A stretch of 64,000 nt of DNA from Anaerolineaceae bacterium (GCA_002699585.1 PABP01000014.1:434001-498000); one strand, 5' to 3'; numbered from the stretch's first letter, positions 44,260-53,529 are shown. Notes: generated by a model from the sequence alone, not told the origin. Numbers and translations are program-made.

Positions 44260-45354
44260 TTATGAAATAGTGACGTCTTCGCAGAGATACACGTCCTGGA
44301 TGGTGTGCAGCAATTTCGCACCTTCATCCATCGGGCGCTGGAAGGCTTTACGGCCACTGATGAGGCCCATACCACCGGCACGTTTGTTGATGACTGCCGT
44401 CCGAACGGCTTCGGCGAAGTCGTTAGCGCCACTGGCACCACCGGAGTTAATCAGGCCGATGCGGCCCATGTAACCATTGGCCACCTGATAGCGGGTCAGG
44501 TCAATCGGGTGTTCGCTGGTGAGTTCGGTGTAGATGCGCTCATCGAGCTTACCGTAGCTGCTGTCGCCTGTATTCAAGGCTTTGAAACCGCCATTGTTGG
44601 TCGGCAGCTTCTGCTTGATGATGTCGGCATGGATGGTGACGCCCAGGTGATCGGCTTGGCCCGTCATATCAGCCGAGCTTTCGTAATTGACGCCGTCAAT
44701 CTTGAAGGCTGGGTTACGCATGTAGCACCACAGCACCGTCGCCATACCTAATTCGTGGGCATAGGCAAACGCTTCTGCGACTTCTACCAACTGGCGGTTG
44801 CTTTCTTCACTGCCGAAGTAAATGGTCGCGCCGACAGCCGCCGCACCCATGTTCCAGGCCTGCTTGATGGTACCAAACATGATCTGGTCGTAGGTGTTGG
44901 GGTAGGTCACGAGTTCATTGTGGTTGATCTTCACCAGGAAGGGGATGCGATGGGCGTATTTGCGGGCGACTGCGCCCAATACGCCAAAGGTCGATGCGAC
45001 GGCGTTGCAGCCGCCTTCGATGGCTAGCTCGATGATTTTTTCTGGATCGAAGTAGTCAGGATTGGGGGCGAAGGATGCGCCGCCGCTGTGCTCGATGCCC
45101 TGATCAACTGGCAGAATGCTCAGATAGCCCGTACCGGCCAAACGGCCCGTATTGAGCATCTGGTTGAGGCTGCGCAGGACCTGTGGATTGCGATCGGTTT
45201 GTGCAAAGACATCCGTAACGTACGTTGGGCTAGGCAGATAAAGTCGATCTTTGCTGATAGTTTTACTGGTATGGTTCAGCAGGTATTCGGCTTTGTCGCC
45301 GAGATAATCTTGAATCTGGCTGTAGGATGTGGCGGGTGCTTCTGCTACTGCCAT
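44260..45354 (-). CDS. Class I fructose-bisphosphate aldolase (FbaB type)
   Basis: This enzyme cleaves fructose 1,6-bisphosphate to two triose phosphates through a Schiff base. The 364-residue protein matches the DhnA/FbaB branch: [57 protein letters not shown], and the late [13 protein letters not shown] with [12 protein letters not shown]. The ATG at 45354 has GAGGAG six bases upstream; the longer frame to 45432 has no support. With gap in the same window it supports a complete lower glycolysis. Confidence 0.95.
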   Translation of the reverse strand: MAVAEAPATSYSQIQDYLGDKAEYLLNHTSKTISKDRLYLPSPTYVTDVFAQTDRNPQVLRSLNQMLNTGRLAGTGYLSILPVDQGIEHSGGASFAPNPDYFDPEKIIELAIEGGCNAVASTFGVLGAVARKYAHRIPFLVKINHNELVTYPNTYDQIMFGTIKQAWNMGAAAVGATIYFGSEESNRQLVEVAEAFAYAHELGMATVLWCYMRNPAFKIDGVNYESSADMTGQADHLGVTIHADIIKQKLPTNNGGFKALNTGDSSYGKLDERIYTELTSEHPIDLTRYQVANGYMGRIGLINSGGASGANDFAEAVRTAVINKRAGGMGLISGRKAFQRPMDEGAKLLHTIQDVYLCEDVTIS

Positions 45355-45546
45355 GTTGAACTCCTCATATATGTATATGCACCGAATACCTATTATAGCA
45401 ATATCGCATGCTAAACGCACCTGTCGACGCAAAAGTCGGGGGTGTCAAAGCACCTATCTTTGGCATGTGCTTTTACTGATTTTAGGCTGAGCTATGCTAA
45501 TATCCGAAAGCAATACAGACAACACATTGAAAGTAGGCCTCTTAAA

Positions 45547-46752
45547 ATGCCAGAAAAAGTAACGATTACCGACGTAAAAGTGATTCTGACACAGCCTGGT
45601 AACTCACGGCTGGCGGTCGTCAAGGTGATGACCTCTGAGCCGGGGTTGTATGGCCTGGGTTGCGCGACCTTTACCCAGGCAATTTTCGCGGTGCAAGCTG
45701 CTGTTGAGCGTCACATTCGGCCCTTCGTCATCGGCTGGGATGTGGACCGCATTGAAGAACTGTGGAACATGATGATGGTCCACGCGTATTGGCGCAACGG
45801 CCCGGTCATGAACAATGCCATCTCTGGCATCGATCAGGCCTTGTGGGACATCAAAGGCAAACGGGCCGGAATGCCGCTTTACCAGTTGCTTGGTGGCAAG
45901 TCCCGTGAAGCGGCCTACGTTTATGTGCATGCCAATGGCCCCACACCGCAGGCGGTTGAAGAGCAGGTCCGTGCCTACATGGAACAGGGCTTCCGTTATA
46001 TTCGCGTGCAGATGGGCGGCTACGGCGGTCAAGGGGATACGATGGTCAGGCCAGACGATGCGCCCGATGGAGCCTACTTCGACCCCCGCGCTTACAGTCG
46101 CAATATGCTCAACATGATCGAGCATGTGCGCAGCGCTGTCGGCCCGGAAGTCGAACTGCTGCACGACATTCACGAACGTCTGACGCCCATTCACGCCATC
46201 CAGTTTGCCAAAGATGTCGAGCAGTACGATCTATTCTTCCTAGAGGATGCCCTCGCCCCGGAAGACATCGCCTGGTTCCGCCAGATGCGCCAGCAGACCG
46301 CAACGCCGATTGCGATGGGCGAGTTGTTCAACAATCCGCATGAGTGGCGCACACTCATCAGCGAGCGCCTGATTGACTTCATTCGCATGCACATTAGCCA
46401 GATGGGCGGTATCACGCCAGCCCGCAACGCGGCGATCTTCGCTAACCTATTTGGAATTCGTACCGCGTGGCACGGCCCGGAAGACACGTCACCAGTGGGC
46501 CATGCGGCCAATCTGCACCTGGATATATGGGCACCCAACTTCGGCATTCAGGAGTGGTACCGCCCCTCGGAACTGGATTATGAAATGTTCCCTGGCCTGC
46601 CGGAAGTGCGCAATGGCTACCTGTACCCCAATGAGCAACCCGGCCTGGGTATCGACATCAATGAAGAACTGGCGGCTAAGTACCCATGCGGCGATATTGT
46701 CGAGACATGGACGCAAACGCGCCTGCCAGATGGGTCCCCTACACGGCCTTGA
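45547..46752 (+). CDS. Mannonate dehydratase-like (ManD/RspA) enolase-superfamily enzyme
   Basis: This 401-residue sugar-acid dehydratase belongs to the mandelate racemase/enolase superfamily. Visible are the N-terminal capping domain, WDIKGKRAGMPLYQLLGG, YVHANG, metal ligands in LLHDIHERL, FLEDAL and GELFNNP, and HISQMGGITPARNAA with WHGPEDTSPVGHAAN. The H-D-I-H-E-R-L stretch is as in ManD/RspA proteins, which dehydrate D-mannonate or D-gluconate. The start at 45547 follows TAGG; a longer frame to 45442 is unlikely. No uronate pathway partners adjoin it. Confidence 0.93.
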   Translation: MPEKVTITDVKVILTQPGNSRLAVVKVMTSEPGLYGLGCATFTQAIFAVQAAVERHIRPFVIGWDVDRIEELWNMMMVHAYWRNGPVMNNAISGIDQALWDIKGKRAGMPLYQLLGGKSREAAYVYVHANGPTPQAVEEQVRAYMEQGFRYIRVQMGGYGGQGDTMVRPDDAPDGAYFDPRAYSRNMLNMIEHVRSAVGPEVELLHDIHERLTPIHAIQFAKDVEQYDLFFLEDALAPEDIAWFRQMRQQTATPIAMGELFNNPHEWRTLISERLIDFIRMHISQMGGITPARNAAIFANLFGIRTAWHGPEDTSPVGHAANLHLDIWAPNFGIQEWYRPSELDYEMFPGLPEVRNGYLYPNEQPGLGIDINEELAAKYPCGDIVETWTQTRLPDGSPTRP

Positions 46753-46812
46753 TAGCCCTTTGTTGTTGAACTAACCGAAATGAAACGATCTTCTAGCGTG
46801 GCTGTTATTGTT

Positions 46813-46843
46813 TAGAACAGATGTGCGTAATACATTTGTTCTA
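46813..46843 (+). promoter_or_regulatory. Inverted repeat upstream of the phage-like cassette
   Basis: TAGAACA at 46813-46819 and TGTTCTA at 46837-46843 are perfect inverted arms separated by 17 bp, 35 bp before the start at 46878. Each arm carries one half of a LexA-type box (GAAC...GTTC), but the spacing is not the standard four bases. Confidence 0.45.
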
Positions 46844-46877
46844 TTCATGACATATTCACACAGGAGAGGATCGTTCC

Positions 46878-48020
46878 ATGCAGTTATATGATTCGCTGCC
46901 CGGTGTGGCCCTGTTGCGCCACAACCCATCGTCTTATCAGGCGGCGGTGATGCAGCTAGCGCCTTTGGGCTGGTGGCCGCTTGACGAAGATAGTGGGGCG
47001 ATTGCGTCCAACCGCATCTATGCGCAGCTCCCCGGCCCGGAACTCGTCGCTAATGGTGACTTCAACAGTTGGGTCAGTGATGATCCTTCGGGTTGGGTAC
47101 TCATGTCAGAGTCCGCGCCTAATCGGGTTATCAGCGAACGTGACCCCGACCAGCTCGCAGCCGACACCCCGACGGTAGGTGGGGCGGCCAACTTCAAAAG
47201 CGACACGCCCTATCAGCCATCGATCCGGCAGACGGTGGTTACACACGGTTATACCTATGAATTCGTGTTGGATGTCAGCGCAGCGGGCCAGGGCCAGATC
47301 ATGGTCTATGATCTGGTTGGCATCATCATTCAAGGCAACGTTAGCACGCGTACCAAGCGCCATATCATGCTGACGGATTGGTTCGCCATGTGTCCGTACA
47401 CGGTGCCCTGTGATGTTACTGCTGACCGCATCAGCGTGCGCAAAGTTGGCGAGATGGATGCCACAATAAAAGGAACGACATCCATGTCGTTAGCCGGGGC
47501 CAGCCCGATGACAGGCAGCGCGCTTGCTTTTGATGGCGCGACCAGTGCGTTGGCTGTCACTGATAGCCGCTTAAATGGCCTGGACGAACTCACGCTGATG
47601 ATGCTGGTCAAGCTCGACAACGCGGGTGAAGCTGACAATGGCCATCTGATGTACAAAGCAGATGAATTCACCTGGCGCGTGCTGCCTTCCGGTCAGATCG
47701 ATTGCACCATTGAGTACAGCACGACCAACGCCCAGGCGGTCAGCGCGACAGGGGCCTATAGCACCGGTGAATGGGTCTGGTTGACTTGCCGCATCGGGGC
47801 TGATGCCGTGCCGCATCTCTTCGTCAACGGCACCGAAGTCAGCTATGCCACCCAGACCACGGGCAGCGGCCTGCGTACCAGTGACACGGGCAATCTATTC
47901 ATTGGTAATGATGACGGCCAACTGGCAACGCTGGATGGGCTGGTCGACGAAGTGCTGGTGTTTGATCGCGCGTTGACCGATGGTGAAATCAGCACCCTGG
48001 TTCAAAGGAGCGACATATGA
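46878..48020 (+). CDS. Phage-tail-appendage-like protein with LamG domain
   Basis: The 380-residue protein starts with the pattern SSYQAAVMQLAPLGWWPLDED, typical of laminin-G/concanavalin modules on phage appendages. A carbohydrate-binding-like beta domain follows at about residues 55-200 (VANGDFNSW...SDDPSGW), then a second LamG fold at about 210-375 (GSALAFDGATSALAV, LTLMMLVKLD, WVWLTCRI, GLVDEVLVFDRALTDGEI). It has no signal peptide. AGGAGAGGA precedes the ATG. Its stop overlaps the next start (ATGA), so the two are coupled. Confidence 0.82.
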   Translation: MQLYDSLPGVALLRHNPSSYQAAVMQLAPLGWWPLDEDSGAIASNRIYAQLPGPELVANGDFNSWVSDDPSGWVLMSESAPNRVISERDPDQLAADTPTVGGAANFKSDTPYQPSIRQTVVTHGYTYEFVLDVSAAGQGQIMVYDLVGIIIQGNVSTRTKRHIMLTDWFAMCPYTVPCDVTADRISVRKVGEMDATIKGTTSMSLAGASPMTGSALAFDGATSALAVTDSRLNGLDELTLMMLVKLDNAGEADNGHLMYKADEFTWRVLPSGQIDCTIEYSTTNAQAVSATGAYSTGEWVWLTCRIGADAVPHLFVNGTEVSYATQTTGSGLRTSDTGNLFIGNDDGQLATLDGLVDEVLVFDRALTDGEISTLVQRSDI

Positions 48021-48571
48021 GCCAGCCAACGCATCGTGACCCGGTCCGCTGCTATGCGGCCATACATGCCCCGGTGGGTAACGCGCCCGCCCTCAAAGAG
48101 TGGCCGCTGCTGCTCAATGGCATGGATCTCGCGCTTGACCTGGGCATCAACCGTGTGGCCAAACAGGCGCGCCACCGCGTGTCCTTTGGCAAAGTCAGCC
48201 AGGGGAAGGGCCGTCTGGGGGCATCTGCCATCATCAGCTTTGAACTGTCGCCAGCCGATGCCGACGCCCTGCTAAGTGGCTCAGAAAGTCGTTTGCGTCA
48301 GCGTGCCCGTGACATTGGCCTGACTGACGAAGCGGATGACCGTCGTTTGCTGGAAAAACTGCTGCGGCGCTTGCCAGGGGAGGCACTCGCTCATGTCCCC
48401 GATCTCCGCCAGTCCCTGAAATGGACGCAGTCCAAAGCGACCGCCATCGGCAACGGCATGCAGGTAGAAATCATTACTCTGGCTGAAAGTCAACTCGCCC
48501 AGGCCCAGATGCAACGTTATCTGCGTGACCATGCCGCCGACTGGTATCCAGCGGCCCGGAGCGCCACCTAG
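48017..48571 (+). CDS. Unknown protein of the phage-like cassette
   Basis: The family of this 184-residue protein is not recognised. It begins with a polar segment and then a WPLLLNGMDLALDLGINRVAKQARHRVSFGK region, followed by highly charged helices rich in R, L, A and E (RLRQRARDIGL, RRLLEKLLRRLPGEALAHV). Its start overlaps the LamG gene's stop by four bases, and AAGGAG lies seven bases upstream. Position between two phage-structural-like genes suggests an assembly or structural helper. That is inference from location only. Confidence 0.7.
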   Translation: MSQPTHRDPVRCYAAIHAPVGNAPALKEWPLLLNGMDLALDLGINRVAKQARHRVSFGKVSQGKGRLGASAIISFELSPADADALLSGSESRLRQRARDIGLTDEADDRRLLEKLLRRLPGEALAHVPDLRQSLKWTQSKATAIGNGMQVEIITLAESQLAQAQMQRYLRDHAADWYPAARSAT

Positions 48572-48669
48572 TAGCGGCAAGAGAAGTCTTGCTCAAGGGG
48601 TTGGCCTGCCAATCCACTACAAAACGACCTGTAAAACCACCCAGCCATCACCATAAAGGAGCAAACATC

Positions 48670-49035
48670 ATGGCTGAATATCAAATTGACGTGACCACAA
48701 GCGGCTCTGCCGGGGCCGCCAGTGGCACTCAGCGCACGGATAGCCCCGTGCGCGGTTTCGTGTATGCCATCAAGATCGACTATGACGGCGCTGCCCCTGG
48801 TAGCACCACAGTCGCACTTGTGGAAGAAGGCGGTCTTGCACAGACCCTCGTCGACTTGGACGCTGGCAACAGCGATCTCACCCTCTATCCGCGCGTCCAG
48901 GAGACGCAAAACGACAATACCCCCACCGGTGCTCATGGCTTTTACTTCGTCGATGGGCGTCACCTCGCGCTATCTGTCTCCAATAGTGACCCCCTCGCCA
49001 ACGCCGTCCGCGCGACGATCCAGGTGCTGGGGTAA
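48670..49035 (+). CDS. Small phage-structural-like beta protein
   Basis: The 121-residue protein has the pattern of small phage head/tail-associated proteins: YQIDVTTSGSAGAASGTQRTDSP, GFVYAIKIDYDGAAPGSTTVALVEE, LTLYPRVQETQND, GAHGFYFVDGRHLALSVSN and a final RATIQVL strand. Proteins of this layout commonly accompany portal and capsid genes in prophages. I chose the ATG at 48670 because AAGGAG lies nine bases upstream. It ends the cassette and is followed by a terminator. Confidence 0.72.
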   Translation: MAEYQIDVTTSGSAGAASGTQRTDSPVRGFVYAIKIDYDGAAPGSTTVALVEEGGLAQTLVDLDAGNSDLTLYPRVQETQNDNTPTGAHGFYFVDGRHLALSVSNSDPLANAVRATIQVLG

Positions 49036-49070
49036 CTGCACCAAACAGGCGTCTGTGCACGCTTATCATC

Positions 49071-49107
49071 AACCTGACGCCCCTAATTTTGGGGCGTTTG
49101 GGTTTTT
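49071..49107 (+). terminator. Rho-independent terminator of the phage-like cassette
   Basis: ACGCCCC / GGGGCGT with a TAATTTT loop, extended by outer AACC/GGTT pairing, then TTTTT. It lies 36 bp after the stop. Confidence 0.85.
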
Positions 49108-49245
49108 ACCAGCCATAACGGACCAACCTCATCCTATGTACGGGCTATTAATAAGCCCATTCCTTGACAGTGCCAGGTGACTATGTTAGCTTTATGGCAG
49201 TAACTACCCGTTTTTGCGGGTAAACAGTTAGGTAAGGAGTATTGT

Positions 49246-50325
49246 ATGGCCGAGTGGGATTTTGTTGCAGCGCCCGCGACCGTATCTGTGGATTTTGGTG
49301 TTAGCCAGGCCAATATCATCGTCAATATGCTGCATTTGCTCAATACTGTTGAACACAACGATGGCTTTTCCCAGTGGACCGTCGATACCTACCATGCCTT
49401 GACAGAAGAAGAGAAGCTCCGTAACCAGTTGGCGAGCATGCTCATTGAGCCGGGAACGTATCCCCCGACGTATACACAGTTCAGCCAGATTTTGGATGAC
49501 ATCAAGGCGGCTGATGCCGAGTCGCTGCGCGATATGGCGCTCAAGCCTATTCTGGAGCTGGAAGAACCTCCGACAGTGGCGCAGGTAATGGCCAGTGCTG
49601 ATGCTCTCGTTGAGTACAGTTATAAGGTGGCCGCTGAATACGGCAAAGTAGACGATTATAACGAAGCCGATTGGCGCTGGACCTATAGTCAATTGGTCGA
49701 TGCCGATGCTTTTAAACAAATGGCCGTCGATCATCTGACCATGATGTGGGACCGCTTCTACCGCGATCAGTGGACGCGCAACGAATCCATGCTGCTGGAA
49801 TCGCGCGATGCTTATTTGCAGATGAACATGTCCAGCTATTCCGATGTATTCGCTGCTATTGAAGCCGTGACAGGCCGTAACATGCGTGGCATCGACAAGA
49901 TGGAGAAGCACTTCGAAAAAATCAATCACGTCACCTTCATGCCGGTGACGCATCTTGGCCCCTACATCAGTTGGGAGCGTCGTGACGAGAATAACGCCAT
50001 CATCTTCTTTACGGCGCGCCTGCCAAGCAACACTCGCCAGAGTTCATCGGCACTCAATCGCAATGAACTGCTGGTGCGCCTGAACGCCCTGGCTGACGAT
50101 ACGCGCCTCAGCATATTAGAGATGTTGGTCGCTGAAGAAGAACTGTGCGCCCAGGATTTCATCAATCGTCTGGACCTCAGCCAATCGAGCGCCTCACGTC
50201 ACCTGCGCCAGTTGACCGCGTCTGGCTTTTTGAACGAACGCCGCCGCGATGTCGCCAAGTGCTATTCACTAAATTCCGAGCGCATCGAAGATACGATGAA
50301 GGCCCTCAAGCGCCTGCTGACCTGA
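49246..50325 (+). CDS. ArsR-type winged-helix regulator with large N-terminal domain
   Basis: The C-terminal 90 residues form an ArsR-like winged helix: LLVRLNALADDTRLSILEMLV, then CAQDFINRLDLSQSSASRHLRQLTASGFLNERRRD and CYSLN. The N-terminal 270 residues are a helical domain without recognised family, giving 359 residues in place of the usual 100. That arrangement suggests an effector or dimerisation domain. The recognition helix region SQSSASRHL is intact. AAGGAG precedes the ATG. Target genes are unknown. The Nfu-like gene 47 bp downstream may be co-transcribed. Confidence 0.88.
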   Translation: MAEWDFVAAPATVSVDFGVSQANIIVNMLHLLNTVEHNDGFSQWTVDTYHALTEEEKLRNQLASMLIEPGTYPPTYTQFSQILDDIKAADAESLRDMALKPILELEEPPTVAQVMASADALVEYSYKVAAEYGKVDDYNEADWRWTYSQLVDADAFKQMAVDHLTMMWDRFYRDQWTRNESMLLESRDAYLQMNMSSYSDVFAAIEAVTGRNMRGIDKMEKHFEKINHVTFMPVTHLGPYISWERRDENNAIIFFTARLPSNTRQSSSALNRNELLVRLNALADDTRLSILEMLVAEEELCAQDFINRLDLSQSSASRHLRQLTASGFLNERRRDVAKCYSLNSERIEDTMKALKRLLT

Positions 50326-50371
50326 TGCGGATTAAACACTGCAAGTCAATAAAGGTAGGTAATCGCTAGCG

Positions 50372-50650
50372 ATGCCTGAATACGTCACCTTTGAAATCGA
50401 AACCACCGACGACCCCGATGTGCGTTTGCTGTACATCAACCAGCGTCTGACGGATGCAGCCGAAGTCTACGCCACTGCCCAAGAAGGGGCAGTTGGCTCG
50501 CCGATTGCTCAGCTTATCTGCCTGGACGTGGGCGGCGTGGCTGCCCTGACCATCCAACCCGACCATCTGGTCGTCACGCGCGAGCCAGATGTCGATTGGA
50601 CGGTCCTCATCGACGAAATTCGTGACGCCATCCGCGACTTTTATCTATAG
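50372..50650 (+). CDS. Stand-alone Nfu N-terminal-domain protein
   Basis: The 92-residue protein matches the N-terminal domain found before NifU-like scaffolds. It has EIETTDDPDVRLLYINQ, then A-V-G-S-P-I-A-Q-L-I-C-L-D-V-G-G-V, then LTIQPDHLVVTREPDVDW and a final helix IRDAIRDFYL. In Nfu proteins this domain precedes the CxxC iron-sulfur carrier domain, which is missing here. It probably binds a partner or substrate in cluster delivery, as inference. It sits 47 bp after the ArsR-type gene and is followed by two hairpins. Confidence 0.8.
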   Translation: MPEYVTFEIETTDDPDVRLLYINQRLTDAAEVYATAQEGAVGSPIAQLICLDVGGVAALTIQPDHLVVTREPDVDWTVLIDEIRDAIRDFYL

Positions 50651-50690
50651 CGGCTAGCGTCTGACCATCATCATTTTTTCATAACTCAAC

Positions 50691-50743
50691 GGTAGCTTGT
50701 TAAGAAGCTACCTGTCGTTGGCTTGCCGCATAACGCAATGCGG
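50691..50743 (+). other. Two tandem hairpins in an intergenic region
   Basis: GGTAGCTT / AAGCTACC (perfect eight pairs, 50691-50712) is followed by CCGCAT / ATGCGG (six pairs, 50726-50743) and then a short TTGTTTT. The pair could be a terminator or a structured leader for the gene at 50849. Confidence 0.5.
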
Positions 50744-50848
50744 TAGGTAGGTTGTTTTGGTTACCCAGTTTAGGTTCCCGAATGGTGTTCCCCATTTTTT
50801 GTGGAACGTGTACTTAGAATCGTTCGATTTAAGAGAGGAGTTTTTACA

Positions 50849-51415
50849 ATGGCCAATACAGCAAATGAACAGCTCCAGACGATGATCGCTAACATGCCGG
50901 AAAAAACGGGCAAAAGCCTGGACGAGTGGCTGGCAATCCTCGACAAGAGCGGCTTATCCAAACATGGCGAAATCATGAAACTGCTCAAGGGCGAACATGG
51001 CGTGACGCATGGCTTCGCCAACACCATCACACAACTGTATCGCCAACGTAAAGAGGGCGCACCCACCAGTGACCAGGGTTTGATTGAGGCCCAGTACGCC
51101 GATGCCAAAGCCGACCTCAAGCCCATTTATGATGCCGTCATTGCCGCTGCCAACAAGCTCGGCAAAGATGTGGAAGTCGCCCCGAAAAAGACCTACGTCA
51201 GCTTGCGCCGCAACAAGCAGTTCGCCATCGTCCAGCCGACGACCAAAACTCGCGTGGACCTCGGCCTCAACCTTAGCGATGTCGATACCAGCGACCGCTT
51301 AGAAGCAGCGGGTTCCTGGAACAGCATGTGTAGCCATCGCATCCGTCTAACTTCTGCTGATGAGGTCGATGAGCAGGTCAGCCAATGGTTGGCCCAGGCT
51401 TACGAACAGAACTAG
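50849..51415 (+). CDS. DUF4287/DUF5655 protein
   Basis: The 188-residue protein combines a DUF4287 N-terminus (TMIANMPEKTGKSLDEWLAILDKSGLSKHGEIMKLLKGEHGVTHGFANTI, given only as position) with a DUF5655 C-terminus containing YDAVIAAANKLG and PKKTYVSLRRNKQFAIVQP. Both domains are of unknown function and often occur together. The ATG at 50849 has GAGAGGAG ten bases upstream; the longer frame starting at 50801 has no site. No signal peptide or membrane segment is present. Confidence 0.85.
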   Translation: MANTANEQLQTMIANMPEKTGKSLDEWLAILDKSGLSKHGEIMKLLKGEHGVTHGFANTITQLYRQRKEGAPTSDQGLIEAQYADAKADLKPIYDAVIAAANKLGKDVEVAPKKTYVSLRRNKQFAIVQPTTKTRVDLGLNLSDVDTSDRLEAAGSWNSMCSHRIRLTSADEVDEQVSQWLAQAYEQN

Positions 51416-51754
51416 CTACACTATCTCTGCGTTATCGCTGCTGATTATCACGCTGTGGAATGGCCTCCGGTGCAGGGTACGGCCTGCACCGGGCGGTCGC
51501 TGCTAGCCTTGTCCTCAATCACGAACCTTCTAATAACCCTCACACACCATCGTGCGCCCGTCGGGTGATCAGATGCTATTGAGCACGATTCGGTTTATAA
51601 TTTGGCCTAGTATGGTAAGGAAGCGCTATAGTTCAGTGCTGGCATGACCATACGATCATTGCCTATGATGATCACTGCCAGATACGATTGTCGCTCGTTC
51701 GGGTCATCACAGATAGACGGGCATCACAGATAAGAGAAGGCAAGGGAGATCAGC
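51416..51754. other. Intergenic region with a 10-bp hairpin
   Basis: This 339-bp gap contains a perfect ten-pair hairpin at 51467-51492 (CCGGTGCAGG, six-base loop, CCTGCACCGG) with no following T-tract, and a TATAAT at 51596-51601. The hairpin may end transcription of the upstream gene with a factor, or be a structured RNA element. No gene is supported. Confidence 0.5.
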
Positions 51755-52801
51755 ATGAAGCAGTTACTTGACTTTCTGTTGGGTTTAATTCGTGGGTTGT
51801 TGGGGATGCCGTCCCAATCCGAACCCTCATCTACACCAAGTCGTGCTGAGGACGTGCCCTGTGACCTGGGCATGCATGAGGTGCCGGAGTCAGTTGATAC
51901 CAGTGCCGTGCCTTTTGTCGGCATGGCTGCTGCTTCTGCCGCTGCGCCTGCTGCTGCGCCCGATGTCGTCAGCGCGAGTGCCCAGGCTGCTGATTGCACG
52001 GTGACGGTGCGCCCGGAACTGGGGACGGTCAATGTGCGTACGGGTCCACGTATTGGCTTTTTCCCGGCAGGCAAGGCACGCGGCGGGGCGGTCTTTTCAC
52101 TATCGGGTGCATCGGAGCCTGACGAAACGGGCTTCCGTTGGTTCCAGGTGGCTTTTGAAGGCGGCAGTGGTTGGATTCGCAGTGATCTGGTGCTGCTTTC
52201 AGAAAGTTGTAAGCAGCTCAGTTACATCACCGATGCCGACTATCCTGATTCACCGACGATTCCAACGCCTCCCGCGACCACGCGCTTCCCACGCCCGACC
52301 ACGGCTCTTTTGAGCAATGGCTACAGCAGCACACGCCATCCCGGTATCGACCTGGCGACGGCGATGGGAACGCCGATAGCCGCATCGGCCCCCGGCACAG
52401 TGATCCGTGCCATTCGCTGCGTCAACTGTACCGAGGAGCGCCCCAATCGCTTCCCCTGCGGGCCAACCACCTACAGCGATGAAAAATGGGGCTATGGTTA
52501 TGGTAATTTCGTCGTCGTACGCCATGATTATGCGGTGCTGCCCGACCCCATGCGCGAAGCCATGGACGATGCCAACCTGACCGGGGGCTTTGCCTACGTA
52601 CTCTATGCTCACTTCCAGGAACTGCGCGTTGATTTAGGGGAAACGGTCCAGGCGGGGACGCTGCTAGGCCGTACCGGCAATCACGGTTGCAGTACTGGAC
52701 CGCATATTCATATCGAGATTCGTATCGGCAATGTGGAAATCGTCGATGGCCAGTGGCTCGCCCAGAAAGCTGTCAACCCGGTGCGCTTCTATGTCTTGTA
52801 A
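51755..52801 (+). CDS. SH3-like plus M23 (LytM) peptidase
   Basis: This 348-residue cell-wall peptidase-type protein has an SH3-like domain at about residues 80-150 (VNVRTGP, GWIRSDLV). The C-terminal M23 domain has zinc ligands H195 and D199 in RHPGIDLAT, H286 region YAHF, and H317/H319 in GPHIHIEI. All catalytic positions are present. The N-terminus (MKQLLDFLLGLIRGLLG) is amphipathic rather than a standard signal peptide. An alanine-rich stretch at residues 57-80 precedes the SH3 domain. It may cleave peptide cross-links during growth or division. Confidence 0.92.
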   Translation: MKQLLDFLLGLIRGLLGMPSQSEPSSTPSRAEDVPCDLGMHEVPESVDTSAVPFVGMAAASAAAPAAAPDVVSASAQAADCTVTVRPELGTVNVRTGPRIGFFPAGKARGGAVFSLSGASEPDETGFRWFQVAFEGGSGWIRSDLVLLSESCKQLSYITDADYPDSPTIPTPPATTRFPRPTTALLSNGYSSTRHPGIDLATAMGTPIAASAPGTVIRAIRCVNCTEERPNRFPCGPTTYSDEKWGYGYGNFVVVRHDYAVLPDPMREAMDDANLTGGFAYVLYAHFQELRVDLGETVQAGTLLGRTGNHGCSTGPHIHIEIRIGNVEIVDGQWLAQKAVNPVRFYVL

Positions 52802-52910
52802 TCTGATGTGTTATTGGGTTGCGTAACAAAAGTTGCCTATAGCGCGGTGGACTAGCTACGGGGACTGTAGCAAAGGGTTTTATTTTTAGGGGCTTATGTA
52901 AGGGAACTTC

Positions 52911-53453
52911 ATGATTGAACTAACGCCAGAGATACTTCTTGGCGCGCTCTTTATATTTGCACTGCGCGTCTTCAATTATTCCATTAGCACCTTCCGCTTG
53001 GTGATGATCTCCCGCGGCCAGAAGCTGGTCTCCGCTGCGATGGCCTTCGTTGAAGCACTCATCTTCATTATGGTGATGGCGACTGTGATCACCGATATTG
53101 ACGACCTGCCGCGCCTGTTTGCCTACTGCATGGGTGCCGCCGTGGGCAGTTACGTCGGCATGTGGCTGGAATCCCGTCTGATTACCAGTTACAGCACTGT
53201 GACCGTCATTGCCAGTGAGAAAGGGGAAGCTCTGGCTGAGCATCTTCGCAGTAACGGTTATGGCGTGACTGTAACCATAGGCCAGGGTCGAGATGGTGAT
53301 GTCACGATTGTGCGCAGCACTATCAATAACCGCGAGATGCGCCGATTTATCCACAACGTAGAAAGCATCAATGAACATGCCTTCATTGAAATTGAACAAT
53401 CCCGTACCCTTCAGCGCGGCTGGGTACCGGGTGGTCCGAGGCGACGGTTGTAA
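52911..53453 (+). CDS. DUF2179/DUF5698 membrane protein
   Basis: The 180-residue protein has three hydrophobic helices in its first 95 residues (FALRVFNYSISTFRLVMISRG; AMAFVEALIFIMVMATVI; YCMGAAVGSYVGMWLES) followed by a soluble C-terminal DUF2179 domain (TVIASEKGEALAEHLRSNGYGVT). This matches the UPF0316/YitT-like family of unknown function; the soluble domain is thought to bind a small ligand. GGGAA precedes the ATG. It stands alone, with the nearest genes unrelated. Confidence 0.87.
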   Translation: MIELTPEILLGALFIFALRVFNYSISTFRLVMISRGQKLVSAAMAFVEALIFIMVMATVITDIDDLPRLFAYCMGAAVGSYVGMWLESRLITSYSTVTVIASEKGEALAEHLRSNGYGVTVTIGQGRDGDVTIVRSTINNREMRRFIHNVESINEHAFIEIEQSRTLQRGWVPGGPRRRL

Positions 53454-53529
53454 TACTAACCAATTTATAACCAAGCCTGTTATATACCTTAATCTTTCTA
53501 GCTTGCGAATAAATTAATTTAGGGTTATT

